The notes under the pieces: generated by a model
Seen by the model: the letters and a program-made list of their open reading frames with translations, nothing else
Databases searched by the model: none
What the model was told of the DNA's origin: nothing
Shown: piece after piece, positions 1-12,103 of the stretch
Layout: every line of letters starts with the position of its first letter
How positions within the stretch are numbered: position 1 is the stretch's first letter
Origin: Macrosoma leucophasiata
Lineage: Eukaryota; Arthropoda; Insecta; Lepidoptera; Hedylidae
Assembly: GCA_036365455.1 (NCBI GenBank)
Contig: JAWQUS010000004.1
Span: forward strand, 8,935,501-8,999,500
Direction: 5' to 3'
Length of the DNA stretch: 64,000 nucleotides
Translations under genes and position numbers: made by a program

Positions 1-150
1 CTTATTCCGCCGGCGCTGCTGACCGGTTAGCTAATAGTTCCGTAGTGAGCCGAACCGAGATGAAACGAGACAATTTTTGAGTGATTGGTGAGAAAATGAT
101 GAAATAAATTAACGTTAAATAAGTTTATTGTATAAACTTATTATTTCTTA

Positions 151-337
151 GTGATGATAGAGCTTCAGTAGCGGGCGTTAGCACCGCCGCATTACTAAAT
201 CTACTTGCTCTTAAATAGTATAGTGCTCAACGCTATCGTGTTCCGGTCGGTCGGTAATGACCCTGTAATTTCCACCACATAGTCACAATAACTTAGAACT
301 CAGGCGTCGCAATGCATCTATCTTGAAATCTCTGATT
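151..337 (+). repeat. Divergent SINE copy ('CTGGTGGTAG' family)
   Basis: Degenerate match to the dispersed family seen intact at 14112 and 48931, including GCACCGCCGCATTACTAAAT, CTATCGTGTTCCGGTCGGTC and the CTCAGG...GCAACGCATCT block. It appears old. The family resembles Metulj-type lepidopteran SINEs (recall, not search). Confidence 0.6.
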
Positions 338-841
338 TTATATTATATGAGTATCTTATATTTATATTACAAACGTCTTTGTAGCCTATAGTATCACTTT
401 CACATGAATTCGTCGTCGATAAATACCACATTTTATGGAATAATGATTTCGAACCTCAAGTAATGACAAATACATTGTGACATGTGATCACCGTATTCAT
501 TAAAACTACAATTTGCAGTATATATCGCGCAGGCTCGTCTTGGCGCATAATTGTATTTTCTCTCAGCTGTGGAAAAATAGCTTAATGTCATTAAGTAGTA
601 AAGTTATAATGTTGTAAATTAACACATTAGTACTTAAAAGAGTAATCAATGTAACGTTAACATATCCATATTATAATGATTGTAGTTTATATGCACGTCA
701 AGATGCAATTAGAGTAGAAGGTTTTTAGAGTTCGGAAGCCAAACGGCGATAAAAGGAACCCGTATGGATTCGTCATGTTCGTCCGTTTGTCCATAGCTAT
801 GCTCGTAGATTTTTGATATTAGAAAGCTGTAATTTGGCATG

Positions 842-1077
842 AATAATGAAAGTGGCACACAAGCATGCAGTTCAGATTGATGTTAAGTGATGACTGTAGC
901 CTATAGACACCCATACAAAGACCAAGGTCAAAGTGCAGATGCGTTACCACTCCTGAGGCCTAAGGTGTTACGCCTCTGTGCCGGAAATTACAGGGCCGTA
1001 CATTACCACCTAACCGGAACACGATAGTGCTGAATACTACCATTTAGCGGCAAGTAGGTTTATTAGGTAATGCGGTG
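842..1077 (-). repeat. SINE copy, same family
   Basis: Reads GGCAAACAAGCATGCAG-like (here GGCACACAAGCATGCAG), AAGTGATGACTG, CCTATAGACACCCA, CTCCTGAGGCCTAAGG, CGGAACACGATAGTGCTGAA and GGTAATGCGG in the order expected for a minus-strand copy. The head beyond GCGGTG is missing, so it is 5'-truncated. Confidence 0.8.
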
Positions 1078-1632
1078 CATTATTAGTCATGAAGAGAAAG
1101 TCGGGCAATAAAATCTTGATATATATATTTTTAGGGTCCCTCTTCCTACCTCCCCTACACGTAAGTGCAACTGTATTTTTTTTTCATGCGCTACTATGCG
1201 ATATAAGTCTAAAGCGAGGGTAATAACGCCTTAGACCTTCCAAACTAAATGCTTATTACCAGTGGGATAGCAGGAAAGTCGTGGCAACGATCTCTATTTA
1301 GATTGAACAAATTAACACTGTAATTATCTACACAGCGCAAATACGGACGATTTGCCCCATTCCATTACATCGCAAAATGTTTGTTGCATATCCGCTCGAT
1401 TTAAACAAAAATGAACCTTGACGTTATTGCATATTGATATTGTTAGTAATGACACCACGGGGAATGCAATCTTGAACCAAGATCGCTAATATAACATCTG
1501 GCGGAACTAGAAACTTTAATCTCGCGAAATATCGACATTTTCGTGATCTCGGGTACGATTTGATTAAAGTGAACTGAGTTTGGTTCACTTTTTTTTTGCC
1601 ATAAATACAACGTTAATTGTAAAAAATATTTT

Positions 1633-2016
1633 ACTGGTGGTAGAATTCCAGTGCGGGAGCTCGAAGGCGTCGGTACTGGCGTATTACCTAATCTATATGC
1701 TGACAAATGGTAGTTTTTTTATGTATTGGAAGTGGCAAACAAGCATGCAGTTTACATTGATGTTAAGTGATGACTGCAGCCTATAGACACCCCCAAAAGA
1801 CCAGAGGTCAAAATGCAGATGCGTTACCACTTCTGAGGCCTAAGGTTAGCCTCTGTGCCGGAAATTAGAGGGCCATACATTACCACCTGACCGGAACACG
1901 ATAGTGCTTGCACACGTGTTCAGCACTATCGTGTTTTAGCGGCAAGTATATAAGGTACCTTCGGGGCGAGGGTGCCTTCGCCCACGAGCTCCGTCACTGG
2001 AGATCTACCACCAGTA
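1633..2016. repeat. Two SINE copies head to head
   Basis: 1633-1713 is the head of a plus-strand copy (ACTGGTGGTAGAATTCCAG...). At 1714 a T-rich run begins a minus-strand copy that runs to CTACCACCAGTA at 2016. The pair forms a structure bounded by ACTGGTGGTAG and its complement. The minus copy contains an internal inverted duplication of CACGATAGTGC...GCACTATCGTG near 1898-1935. Confidence 0.75.
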
Positions 2017-2027
2017 AAGTAGGCTAG

Positions 2028-2383
2028 TAGCTCGGTGGCTCGTGCATTTGCACGGGGCCTAAGATAAGCCCGGGCTCAAAACAGATGCTCGCGGTAAGCT
2101 GCGCAGGTCAGACCCATAGGGGGCGTAGTAAGCTGTAGTCAAGGTGGTAAATGCCACCTTGACCACTTAACTGAGGTCCTCGGCGTTAGAGGGTCGGGTC
2201 GAAGGTGAGTGCTGTTTGGATTAAGCCCTTTACGGAAACTTCTCAGTGTCCTCGGAGTTTGGTAATGAGCCCGAGGCGGCAATAAGCTTGCCACAAATTA
2301 TATGGGACAAAACGTCACAAACGAATTTACATGTATGTTTCAATGAATGCATTTTTGTCTGCCTACCCCCTCTAGGAATACAT
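2028..2383 (+). repeat. tRNA-related SINE relic
   Basis: Begins with GTAGCTCGGTGG, which resembles a pol III A box, followed by a body (CCTCGGAGTTTGGTAATGAG, GGCAATAAGCTTGCCAC, TCTGCCTACCCCC) that matches the intact tRNA-type SINE at 50956-51268. Heavily diverged. Confidence 0.5.
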
Positions 2384-3890
2384 ATTTCAAACATAAAAAA
2401 TCACTCTCAGTGAAATAGAGGTCTACTAATTTTCTTATGATCTTATTCATAATCAAATTAGTGGATACCTACCTACTGTAAATATTTACACAAAGTACAG
2501 TGTGATTTCCCATTCCATTACCTCGCAAATAGCTGTTGTACACACACCATTAGGCGCCGCAGGGACGAATCATCGACTATGTAGATTAAACCACGTAATT
2601 TAATCGAAACTGAATAATTATGTTTCCGGATTAACATATTGATGTTGAAACAATTTTATATTCATTTTAATCTTTTTTCCGACGCGACGTGGTCAGAGGT
2701 ATCTGCTTTCATGTAACCACGATTCACACGATAAAATATTACCTAAGTTTGTTTAGTTATGCCACACCTACTGGTTTTGCTGGGGATGCCATAAATATTG
2801 GGATGGGATAAATGGAATCGTACATGAAAACACAGAAATCATATTTGAGCTCATGAAACCAAAACTATATGTGGCTGTGTGAAAGAACGCTCCATCCTGG
2901 ATATTATTTTTAATCTTTGTACATATTTTAATGTTTAATGGGTCGGTGTGTGATCTGGCGCAGGAACGGAACGGTTCACTTTTTTATTTACATGGCAGAC
3001 AAAAGTCTTATCTTATCTTCTTCATAAGAATTCATCATTTTAAGCCGTTACGCGGTGCGCTTGAAGCATCGTTGAGAAGCTTAAGCCGGATTTAAGCTTT
3101 TTATGTTATCTTATATTATCTCAGCACAAATTTGGGTCGTCTGTTCTTTACACACATAATTCTGATGGGCATAAGCTGCACGAGTGTTATCTGGGACTGT
3201 CATTTGAGCATTGATCTAAGATCTAGTATTTATGAAGTGCCCAAGTAATTCGGTAAAATGCCTTCTTTTTGTGTAGTGGCGTTAAGTCCACCATATATGT
3301 ATAATTTCTGTGCATAAATAAATGCATTACTAAGTATATCATAAATATTTTCTAAAATAACAGTAGCTATTACTTATTGCTTTGGTAACCTAAAAACGTA
3401 ACTTACATTCAAGACACCATGAAATTCTCAGCTTAGATACTGATCAACCAAAAATTCAATACATGATCAACTGTTGATCTTCTTGCACCTGAAATCTAAG
3501 AATGCATAAGACCGCAATCAGACTCTGTTTTTAATAAAAGGCCAAATTTAAAATAAGTTTCACAATCGTGTTTCTTTCTTACTTTGCTTTCCTTTACTGC
3601 ACTTTGCATTACTTGTATGAGTTACCACGTCTAAAAAACAAAATAACGACACAAGGTGAGATTCACAGAACGCACTACGACCAAAGTATGCTTAAAACTG
3701 TCAGTAACTAATGTATGAGTTTTCAGTTCTAAGCGTATCTACTTTGCTGAAAGGAAAATCGTAGTGCGATTTGTAAATCTCACCTTTAGTATCGAAAGTA
3801 ATACTTAACTTTATATGAATGTCCAGCTTTCAATACTTAGATACTTTGGGAAACACAACTCTTTTAATGGGCAAAAAATGTTTGACACGT
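2384..3890. other. No gene or repeat recognised
   Basis: AT-rich sequence with only short chance open frames and nothing that I can assign. Confidence 0.4.
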
Positions 3891-4170
3891 CTTTTTTTAT
3901 GTAATGGAAGTGGCAAACAAGCATGCAGTTCACATTGATGTTAAGTGATGACTGCAGCCTATAGACACCCACACAAAGACCAAGGTCAAAATGCAGATGC
4001 TTTACCACTCCTGAGGCCTAAGGTGTTATGCCTCTGTGCCGGAAATTACAGGGTCCTACATTACCACCTCACCGGAACACGATAGTGCTGAACACTACCA
4101 TTTAGCGGCAAGTATATTAGGTAATGCGGTGGTGCCCGCGAGCTCCGTCACTGGAGCTCTACCACCAGTA
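3891..4170 (-). repeat. Near full-length SINE copy
   Basis: Starts with a T run (complement of the A tail), then ATGTAATGGAAGTGGCAAAC, the standard body, and ends GAGCTCTACCACCAGTA. About 280 bp and well preserved; it lacks part of the GCCTACGCCCGCGAG segment. Confidence 0.85.
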
Positions 4171-4609
4171 GACGGAGCTTTTGATGTATAAGTAAATGAG
4201 TTAGGAGTTTCCTTTTTGCTTTTTGTTCACGTACGTCAATTACTCTGCATGATTTTGTAAAGTTGTAGAAACGCAATATGAATATATATGCGTGACTGAT
4301 TATCTACGTATGTACCTACTTGTACTTATGTGAACGCGAAGCTATTTATGTATGCATAATAACGATACAGGTTTTACTTTCATTATCATACCATGAAAAA
4401 AAAAATATTGTTCATTGAGGTAACAAGTGTTGAAAGTGAAAGTCTCAAAATCACACGGTTCACATACGGTAATTTTTAAATTAACTTAAAAAGAAGATTA
4501 TCAAAGGATTAATGACTAAAAAAAAAACTTCACAATACAAATACCCGTTAGTGGCTTTTGCTCATTCTTTTTTTTTCTGTCATTTATTTGGTTTTCGTAT
4601 TTATACTTT

Positions 4610-4825
4610 ACTAGCTGACCCGGCAAACTTCGTATTGCGTATTCGTATTGCACAATGAAATAATGTGTTGATAGATACGGATTATTTGTATGGAAAAATT
4701 AAATTGTGGTTTCTACTTTTTCCCTTCAATTTCTTCATATTTTCTTACCTTTCAAACCTTCCCTGGACTTCCAAAAATCATTCAAAACCAAAATTAGCTA
4801 AATCGCAAGCCTTATGAACAGCAAT
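4610..4825 (+). repeat. CTAGCTGACCCGGCAAACTTCG repeat
   Basis: Dispersed repeat whose copies recur at 11497-11757 (reverse), 11758-11887 (reverse) and 33890-34150. Shared landmarks are CCGGCAAACTTCGTA, GATACGGA.TATTTGTATGG, TTTCTTACCTTT.AAACCTT and CTTCCAAAAATCAT. The superfamily is not assigned. Confidence 0.7.
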
Positions 4826-4960
4826 TGATTTTTATATAACACACGTAATATTTAATTAAAATGTGCACAACTTTTTATAACATTGACCTAGAATTAAAAT
4901 AAATATTAAGAAACGCACCTACCTAATGTATATATTTGATCAAACTGGTGGTCTGGCGCT

Positions 4961-5363
4961 TTTTTTTAATGATAGTGGCAAATAAGAACGTAGTTTATGT
5001 TCGTGGTAAGTGATTACCAAAGCTTATAGACGTCTACACAAAAACCGGTGGTCAAAACTGAGGCCTAAGCTATTTTGCATCTGTTTTTTTATGTTATGGA
5101 AGTGGTATTCCAGCATGCAGTTCACATTGATGTTAAGTGATGACTGCAGCCTATAAACACCCACATAAAGACCAAGGTCAAAATGCAGATGCGTTACCAC
5201 TCCTGAGGCCTAAGGTGTTATGCCTCTGTGCCGGAAATTACAGGGCCGTGCATTACCACCTGACCGGAACACGATAGTGCTGAACACTTCCATTTAGCGG
5301 CAAGTAAATTAGGTAATGCGGTGGTGCCTACGCCCGCGAGCTCCGTCACTGGAACTCTACAAC
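4961..5363 (-). repeat. Old and young SINE copies in tandem
   Basis: 4961-5083 is a diverged, internally deleted copy. 5084-5363 is a well-preserved one starting with TTTTTTATGTTATGG and ending CACTGGAACTCTAC. The young copy seems to have inserted into the old one. Confidence 0.75.
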
Positions 5364-5589
5364 TTATCTGTGTATGTAAGGCCATATATTTATTAAAACG
5401 TTATCACCAAATCTTTGGTTATCACATCACCTCCGCCGTTTTTGCTACGTAGGAGAATATTATTATGATGTTAGATGTGTTCCTCAATTATGGCCTATAA
5501 ATTTCCATGTCCGGCCTCTTATTATTGAGGTTATATAGCAAAAAATAATTAAAATTAATATAAAAAGGTTTTCAGTTTGTTAATCGTAG

Positions 5590-5940
5590 TTTTCAGCACT
5601 ATGGTCTTCCGGTTAGATCAGAGGTTCCCAAACTATTTTTCTTGTAGATTCCTTTCAATTTTTTTCTGGTTTCGTGGACCCCCTTGCTAACATTTATATC
5701 ACTTTCCCATATATCCCATTTTCATTTACGCATATACGTAGACCCCATCGAGTCTCCCATAGACCCCACTTTGGGAATCACTGGGTTAGATGGTACCTAT
5801 GTCCCCGTAATAACTATTATACTGGCAAACTATTCAGTCCTCAGCGGTAGCAAACTATTCATTTCGATCTCCGGTTTTTGTGTGGATATCTATAGGCTGC
5901 AGTATAATTTACTATCAACATAAATGCAGTTCAGACAACT
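5590..5940 (+). repeat. SINE relic interrupted by a hAT-type MITE
   Basis: 5590-5618 (TTTCAGCACTAT...CCGGTTAGAT) continues at 5784 (GGTTAGATGGTA...CCCGTAATAACTAT...CTATAGGCTGCAGT) and matches the SINE subfamily at 37208. The interruption is the element at 5619-5783. Confidence 0.7.
5619..5783. mobile_element. hAT-type MITE with 8-bp target duplication
   Basis: 165 bp with ends CAGAGGTTCCCAAAC and TTTGGGAATCACTG, the terminal inverted repeat style of hAT elements. It is flanked by perfect 8-bp direct repeats GGTTAGAT (5611-5618 and 5784-5791). It has no coding capacity, so it is non-autonomous. Confidence 0.85.
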
Positions 5941-6036
5941 GATAAGTCATCAATTTAACTGTTGTCTGCTACCTATTTTATTACATTTTATTTAATTACA
6001 GAAAAAATGACGATAATAACATTACAAATTATAAAA

Positions 6037-6131
6037 GAATTCCGTTGTGACGGATATTGTAACTAAGTAGTTACAATATCCGTCACAACGGAATTCTATC
6101 GAATTACCAAACCAATAAGTATTGGTTTGGT
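6037..6131. repeat. Two adjacent perfect palindromes
   Basis: Arms 6037-6065 and 6068-6096 (29/29 bp match) flank a 2-nt AG loop. Arms 6106-6117 and 6120-6131 (12/12) also flank an AG loop. No surrounding transposon ends were recognised. Confidence 0.9.
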
Positions 6132-7332
6132 GATTAGACACGTATAATGCATAGGTAGGTATTATTTTACTATCATTATGACGCATTTCTGCTTCCAGCA
6201 TTAGCTAATACCTACCTAGGTACATAAAAATAATAACCTAGCCAACTTACTGTACATACAAAAAATGTTAGGCGCATTATTTTCAGAAATAAATACCTAA
6301 TGTTGTCTGTGTGTTTTACATTTAAATGATTGGATCTAATCATTAGCTTTATCTATTCTTCTTTTTTCTTTACCAGTAGGTACTTCTTAATGTTTAAGTA
6401 TTGAAGGACCACTTTCTTTTTTCTTAACCAGTACTTCTTAATGTTTTAGTAATGGTGGACCACTTTTATTGTGTCACGCCGTAGACTTTGGAAATGAAAA
6501 TTATTGCAAAAAACAACAATTTCGTTATAGACGTAGGAGCAACTTATGCATTCTCATTTTAGGACTCTTGAACATAAATCTATATTTTGACAAAACGTAG
6601 GTACAAAACAAAATCCGATCAACTGATTTGCATAATACATTTAGGTACAGAACAGATGACATCACACAATATGGGTTGGAATGCAGAATGTTTGATCCCA
6701 CGCATCTATTATTTGCATTTTAAATGTACCATTCTTCAAGTTCGTACCGTTGGTAGGTACTTTACGGCAGCCATAGGTACTCCACCTTTTATAGGGCCAC
6801 TTATTTATGAAACGTAATTACGTATCTCATTGTCAACAAACCAATCACACCGTTCAAATACACACTGAGTTGGTTTCATAAGAATTTCAACATGCAATGA
6901 ACGATTTATGGGTTCGTTTAGTTTTTAAAAGAAAAAAAACTTTGAGTTGTGCTTATTGGTATCATGGATTAAATGTACACCTAATAATCAAAGATATGAT
7001 TTTTAGGATTAAGTCGAGCACGTCGTTCGATCGGAAAATTCGTTACGAGCTTATTTCACTTCCGAATCGTTTGAATTTTGGATAGAAGCTTTGTTCGGGC
7101 ATATTTTGAAATCTCTCAGATCAAAAAATGGAGGTAAAAATACGCGAGAATATCAGATACTATGAAAGCTCGCGAGAAAAATATCACAATTGATTTCAAT
7201 TATTAATTCGCCACCAGCAGTCTCTTGTCTTGACGATTTAAGTGAACCCGATCAAAACACCCATCCAAAAATCTGACCATTTGTAAGTGAGGCGACGTCG
7301 TGGTGGCAGCTTAGGGTGTAGCCATAGGGCCA
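6132..7332. other. No gene recognised
   Basis: AT-rich DNA with repeated GTAGGTAC-type motifs and short chance frames. No repeat family assigned. Confidence 0.4.
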
Positions 7333-7380
7333 CCACAAAATCTAAGGTTTCTATATAGATAGAAACCTTAGATTTTGTGG
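7333..7380. repeat. 22-bp perfect inverted repeat
   Basis: Arms 7333-7354 and 7359-7380 match exactly around a 4-nt loop. Confidence 0.9.
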
Positions 7381-7691
7381 CGATACTTAACAGGACGCAA
7401 CGTACCTACCTCTGACGTGCTTGAGTACCTACCTATATCCAAAAATCTTTTGTTGAGTTGCTCTACAAACAGGTAGAGGACACAACTAATCCATCGAGGC
7501 AGTTTTGAATATATTCCCATCCAAAGAGCATTTGCTTGCCGGGTGAAGCGAACAAATGTTTATTCAAAGGTCTGCTTGTTGCATATTAATGAACATTTTG
7601 TTCGCCAAAGCTCTATTAAAATGCAGCGAGTAAATATTTACTATCTTTTGTTGCATATCCTTTTGACATTAGTGCTAAAGTTAGATATCTA

Positions 7692-7837
7692 CCCCCTTAT
7701 TCATAAACGTACATTAGATACGATTTAGCTATAGAATGCTTTGTCTTTGTCAGTTGCATTGTCAAATGTGCAGGATAGAAAAAGACAAAGGAGAGATTAA
7801 CAACACTTTAGCTAAAATACGTTTATGAATAAGGGGG
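7692..7837. mobile_element. MITE with CCCCCTTATTCATAAACGTA ends
   Basis: 146-bp element with terminal inverted repeats CCCCCTTATTCATAAACGTA and the complement TACGTTTATGAATAAGGGGG, flanked by CTA on both sides (7689-7691, 7838-7840). A 3-bp duplication is compatible with the PIF/Harbinger superfamily. Confidence 0.8.
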
Positions 7838-7840
7838 CTA

Positions 7841-9391
7841 ATGTGTAAGTAATGTAGGTATATTACTAAGGACGTATTTGAAAAAATACCTTGTAAAATG
7901 TAGCATGTTGTTCAAGTCTCCACTATAATTTTTATATACACATATGGGTATTCCCACTAATCACTTCGCGACCTATTATAAAGTAAAGTCCCTCTGTTTT
8001 CTCGGTCTGTATGTATGCGCTAATCTCGAAAAATTATGAACGGATTTTATTCCTATTTGTAAAGTTGGATGAGGGTTTTTTGAGGAAGGTTTATATCTAT
8101 AATAAATGCTAACCGTGCGAAGCCGGGGAGGGTCGCTAGTGTGAAGTATAAAGAGAAACATGTGTATATTTGTATGTGTTGTAGGACCCCAGAAGATGCA
8201 ATGATCTACTATGGTTTTAAGTTTTTATTCTTTTTAGGATTTCGTAACTCAAAAAGAAAAAAGCCGATCCCTTATAAGATCACTCGTGCATCTGTTTGAC
8301 TGTCCGTCTGTCATAGCCAATTTGCACCTATGTATATCAGAGACTAAAGCATATATATACGTGTAACGTAAATAAGTGAGTGTTATATAGAGGGGCCACT
8401 TATATATATGATATATTAGAAAATAAAAGTTCGAAAGAAATTGATTATTCCTCCCTTAATTCCGAAACGAATACGCCTAAATTTTTTAAAAAAGTACAGA
8501 AAATAGTAATTAAACTAAGTATAGATTACAGGAAAATTAGAAGAAGCCTATATTAAAGGCAACGTAAAAAATAGATCACTAGGACGGGTTTTTAAGGTTT
8601 TCGTTTAAAATTTTATGAATAAAATAAATAATATAAATAAATAATAAATTTGACGGTACTGTGCAGTGTACGAGTACACGTTAAAAATCAACGCACGTGT
8701 TGCTCTAAAACGCGGTGTATTGTGTATAATATTTTTCACGGTGTTAGTGTGAAAATTGATACAAAATCCAATAACGTATTATCGGCAAAAAAACGACAGT
8801 TACATTCCAATACCATAAAACGAAATTGTTAACAAACGAAACTTACCGTTGACCGTCCATTTTCCTCTTTTGTCTTTGGTTTAGTGAACTCTACGAACGT
8901 TTTATTTTTTACAAACCTGCGACCCGTGACGCACTAGTAATTAGACACCAGCAAACAGTCATCTTGACCATAACAACTTGTATACAATAGTAAACCCTGA
9001 ACTCTTTCATGGACTGGTGACCGCGTTGTTTATTTGTGCGTACATTAATACGGTATGTGCACTGTTGCGTCTGTTAACTGAGTTCGCAAAGGTGGAAGTT
9101 ATCAGTTTGTCGCATTTTTATGTATTTTACGACGCGATTATTAGCAATCTAAGACAAAAATGAGGGGAACTGAAGAGGGATTAGATATTTTGGATGGAGT
9201 CAGTAGCAAAATGCACATACATTACTGGGATTTTGCGTCTTATTTCTATGAATTTCTATTTGTCATGTTGGGTTGGCGGGGAGGGGCAGAAGGATCATGG
9301 CCCTTACGATCCCGACTGTGAAGTAGCTGGCCTGAAGGCAAAACTTTTAGCCTGGGTTTTACCAAGATATGTATTTGTTAAAGTTATTGTA
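7841..9391. other. No gene recognised
   Basis: Contains a fragment near 8225-8315 with repeated GTCCGTCTGTC-type sequence, a relic end of the GCCAAGTGCGAGTCGG family. An open frame at 9194-9451 was examined; its second half enters the MITE at 9392 and no domain was seen. Confidence 0.4.
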
Positions 9392-9910
9392 AAAGGAGAT
9401 GTTGCAAAAATGTATGGACCTCCGGCCATGTATTGTACACAATATCATTAGCAGGCAAAATCAATATAAAAACGTTTTTTACTGCATATTTTCACTTATT
9501 TAGCTTTGTTTGCAGTTACAAAATATTATTTGCAGTAAGAATTCTTGCAACTCAAACCAACATGGCGAATATGGCGGGCGATGTCATTTTGACATTTTCA
9601 TTTTTTAAATTGTTTTTTGACTATATAGAAATTGGAGAAAAAAGAAATATTTTCTGAATACTATCGAAATCGATTTCATGTGTTAATACTAAGAACTTAA
9701 ACTGATCGATTTCCAATTTAACGAAGCGTCGTCTGTGTCGCCGCCATGTTGAATATGGTTGAAAATGATAAAATCGTTTAAATTAAATGTGGTAGTAACT
9801 CTAAAATATATACTTGAATAAATTAATTGCATTTTTTTCGAATTCTTCTTTAATTTACCCATTTTTTGACGACGTGTACGATCTAGAGCCGAGCTCGCAA
9901 CATCTCCTTT
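9392..9910. mobile_element. MITE copy 1 (AAAGGAGATGTTGC ends)
   Basis: 519 bp with perfect 14-bp terminal inverted repeats AAAGGAGATGTTGC / GCAACATCTCCTTT. A second copy lies at 46636-47108 in the same orientation. No transposase frame. The target duplication is not clear. Confidence 0.85.
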
Positions 9911-9995
9911 CACATCCTTCTCTAACTTTAACAGATTTCTTTATGTTACAAAAGGATGTGAAATGTGACAATAACTTTAACTTTAACGAGTATTT
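9905..9995. repeat. Relic related to the MITE at 55187
   Basis: TTTCACATCCTTCTCTAACT, TTTAACAG and AAGGATGTGAAATGTGAC, then TTTAACTTTAAC, resemble the interior of the 55187-55382 element, with a large deletion between them. Confidence 0.5.
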
Positions 9996-10198
9996 TCCTG
10001 TCGTATAATTTATACAGCAAAGAAAACAAATAAATGGTTCTAGAATTGAAGGAGAAAATAAAACGATGTCATAAATTACCATAAAGACACTATTTAATTT
10101 TATTCACAACACACCTAAAATTTCGATCAACACTACTTAATTTAGAAAAGAGAGATTTCAATATAAATGTCACCATGTTTACCTTCGAAGAGAAAAAC

Positions 10199-10425
10199 CA
10201 GCCCAGTGCGAGTCGGCCATGTACACGAAGGGTTCCATACCCTTAACTATAAAAAACAGTAAAAATCACGTTTGTTGTATGGGAGCCACCTTAACTTTTT
10301 ATTTTGGTGAAAATACAACTATATGTATTTTGTGAAAACGTCAAACACAAACGGACAACGGAGTCTTAAATATTAGTTTAATAAGGCCCCATTGGGTAAG
10401 GAACCCTAGAAAACTGGAAATAGTG
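10199..10425 (+). repeat. GCCAAGTGCGAGTCGG repeat, diverged copy
   Basis: Shares CCCAGTGCGAGTCGG, ACGAAGGGTTCCATACCC, CACGTTTGTTGTATGGGAGC and the end GGAACCCTAG with the fuller copy at 14661-15056. Confidence 0.6.
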
Positions 10426-10845
10426 AACTGAAAACGTGTGCAAAGTTTAATATGCATTAATATCTATTTAAAAAACAAAAAAACGCATAATTTATGAAAC
10501 TTTTGTAAATATCAAAGGTCACTTCTACTCGATTACTTGAGAGGTTGGCACGAACCCTTATTTTTATGTTAGGTATACTATACACCAATACATCTGACTA
10601 CTCCCTAATAAATACGGGAGTGATGTTTTAGTTATGTAAACTATTTCTTTGTAAATGTTGTTTTTTCGTTTCTTTTAGTTAAAAATAAATTAGATGAAAG
10701 GGGGCGTGGACTTTTGATCTCTTAATTGAACGTTCAAAAGATGTTCCACATTTTGAACTAATTGAGTTCGTTGAGTTGTTTAAGTTTAAATTAGGTGTGT
10801 TTTATGTCTTGTTCTACATACATATCTTTTCTTAATATGTATATA

Positions 10846-10952
10846 AACTACGCGTCACGTTGTTTGACAGCGATGGACTCGTAAATTACTTACCGATTTT
10901 AATCAAACTTTGCACACCATGTGCAGTTTAATCCAACTTGAAAGAGAGGTTG
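10846..10952 (+). repeat. GTTTGACAGCGATGGACTC repeat
   Basis: Matches copies at 34440-34590 and 51553-51700 (both reverse): CACGTTGTTTGACAGCGATG, CCGATTTTAATCAAACTTTG and CACACCATGTGCAGTT. Family not assigned. Confidence 0.6.
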
Positions 10953-11230
10953 GCAGTGTTTTCCCTGGTGTTGCAAATGTTTATTGGCGACGAGCATCGC
11001 TTTCCACAATGTGGTCCGGTTATCCGTCAACTATTTGACATTAAAAAAGAGAAAATTTCGTTGTTTTTTGGCATTCAAATGCGATGATCTTAACATATTT
11101 GGTATCTTTATGCAAAGTGGTACAATCTTAAAACTTATAAAAACAAAAACACTGAGAAGACGTTTCGCGTAATATCGCTTTAAGTTTTATCACGTTTCAG
11201 ATTGTAAGTTTGTTGTTTTACATGTTGTTT

Positions 11231-11275
11231 CACTTGCCTCTTTGATAAGCCGTGCGGATATCAAAGAGGCAAGTG
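11231..11275. repeat. 16-bp perfect inverted repeat
   Basis: Arms 11231-11246 and 11260-11275 (CACTTGCCTCTTTGAT and its complement) with a 13-nt loop. Confidence 0.85.
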
Positions 11276-11496
11276 CTCACTACTGTACGGCCATACAGCC
11301 TTGATGTGTTTTTGTACTATATTGTTGTATATGTACGCTACGCAGTGTACCTACAATAATCTACATACTTGTTATCTATGAATAGTAAGTGATGTATGTA
11401 TTTACTGAGACGTTGTCGTTACCTTAACGAAGGACTTATGTATATGTATTAACAAAGTTCCTAACCTGAAGGCCGTTATCTTCTTCTTAATTTATC

Positions 11497-11887
11497 TTCT
11501 ATCTTTATATATAAAATCTATTCCTGTTCGTTAGTCTCGCTAAAACTCGAGAACAGCTGGATCGATTAAGCTAATTTTGGCTTTGAATAATTTGTGGAAG
11601 TCCAGGAAAGGTTTAAAAGGTAAGAAAATGTGAAGGAATTGAAAGTAAATAGTAAAAACTACAATTTCATTTTCCCATGCAAATAGTCCGTATCTATCAA
11701 AACTTTGACACATAATTTCATTCTAAGGCAATACGAAGTTTGCCGGGTCAGCTAGTAATTATATAAAAATCAAATGCTGTTCGTTAGTCTCGCTAAAACT
11801 CGAGAACGACTTCACCGATTTGGCTAATTTTGGTTTTGAATGATTTTTGGAAGTCCAGGGAAGGAATAAAAGGTAGGAAAATGAGAA
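11497..11887 (-). repeat. Two reverse copies of the CTAGCTGACCCGG repeat
   Basis: 11497-11757 ends CGAAGTTTGCCGGGTCAGCTAG. A second copy starts directly at 11758 (ATCAAATGCTGTTCGTTAGT, CTCGCTAAAACTCGAGAAC) and is truncated near 11887. Confidence 0.7.
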
Positions 11888-12103
11888 GAAATCTTTGGTT
11901 TTTGTGTATAGGGTTAATTATTTACTATCAATGTGAATTGCACCCTTGCTTGCCACTTTCATTAATAATAAAAAGGTAAAGAGAAAAAAAGATATTATCT
12001 GTCAAATGAGATACAGGTTTAGATAATACTATTCAATCTCACTCGAGATATGCCTTTAAAATAATATACATATATTATTATTATTATACATATATTATTA
12101 TAC

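Noticed and set aside
5684..5923. Open frame near 5.7 kb as a small gene
   Set aside because: It spans the hAT MITE and the split SINE.
9194..9451. Open frame of 85 codons as a possible small gene
   Set aside because: It runs into the MITE that starts at 9392 and shows no domain, signal peptide or splice context.
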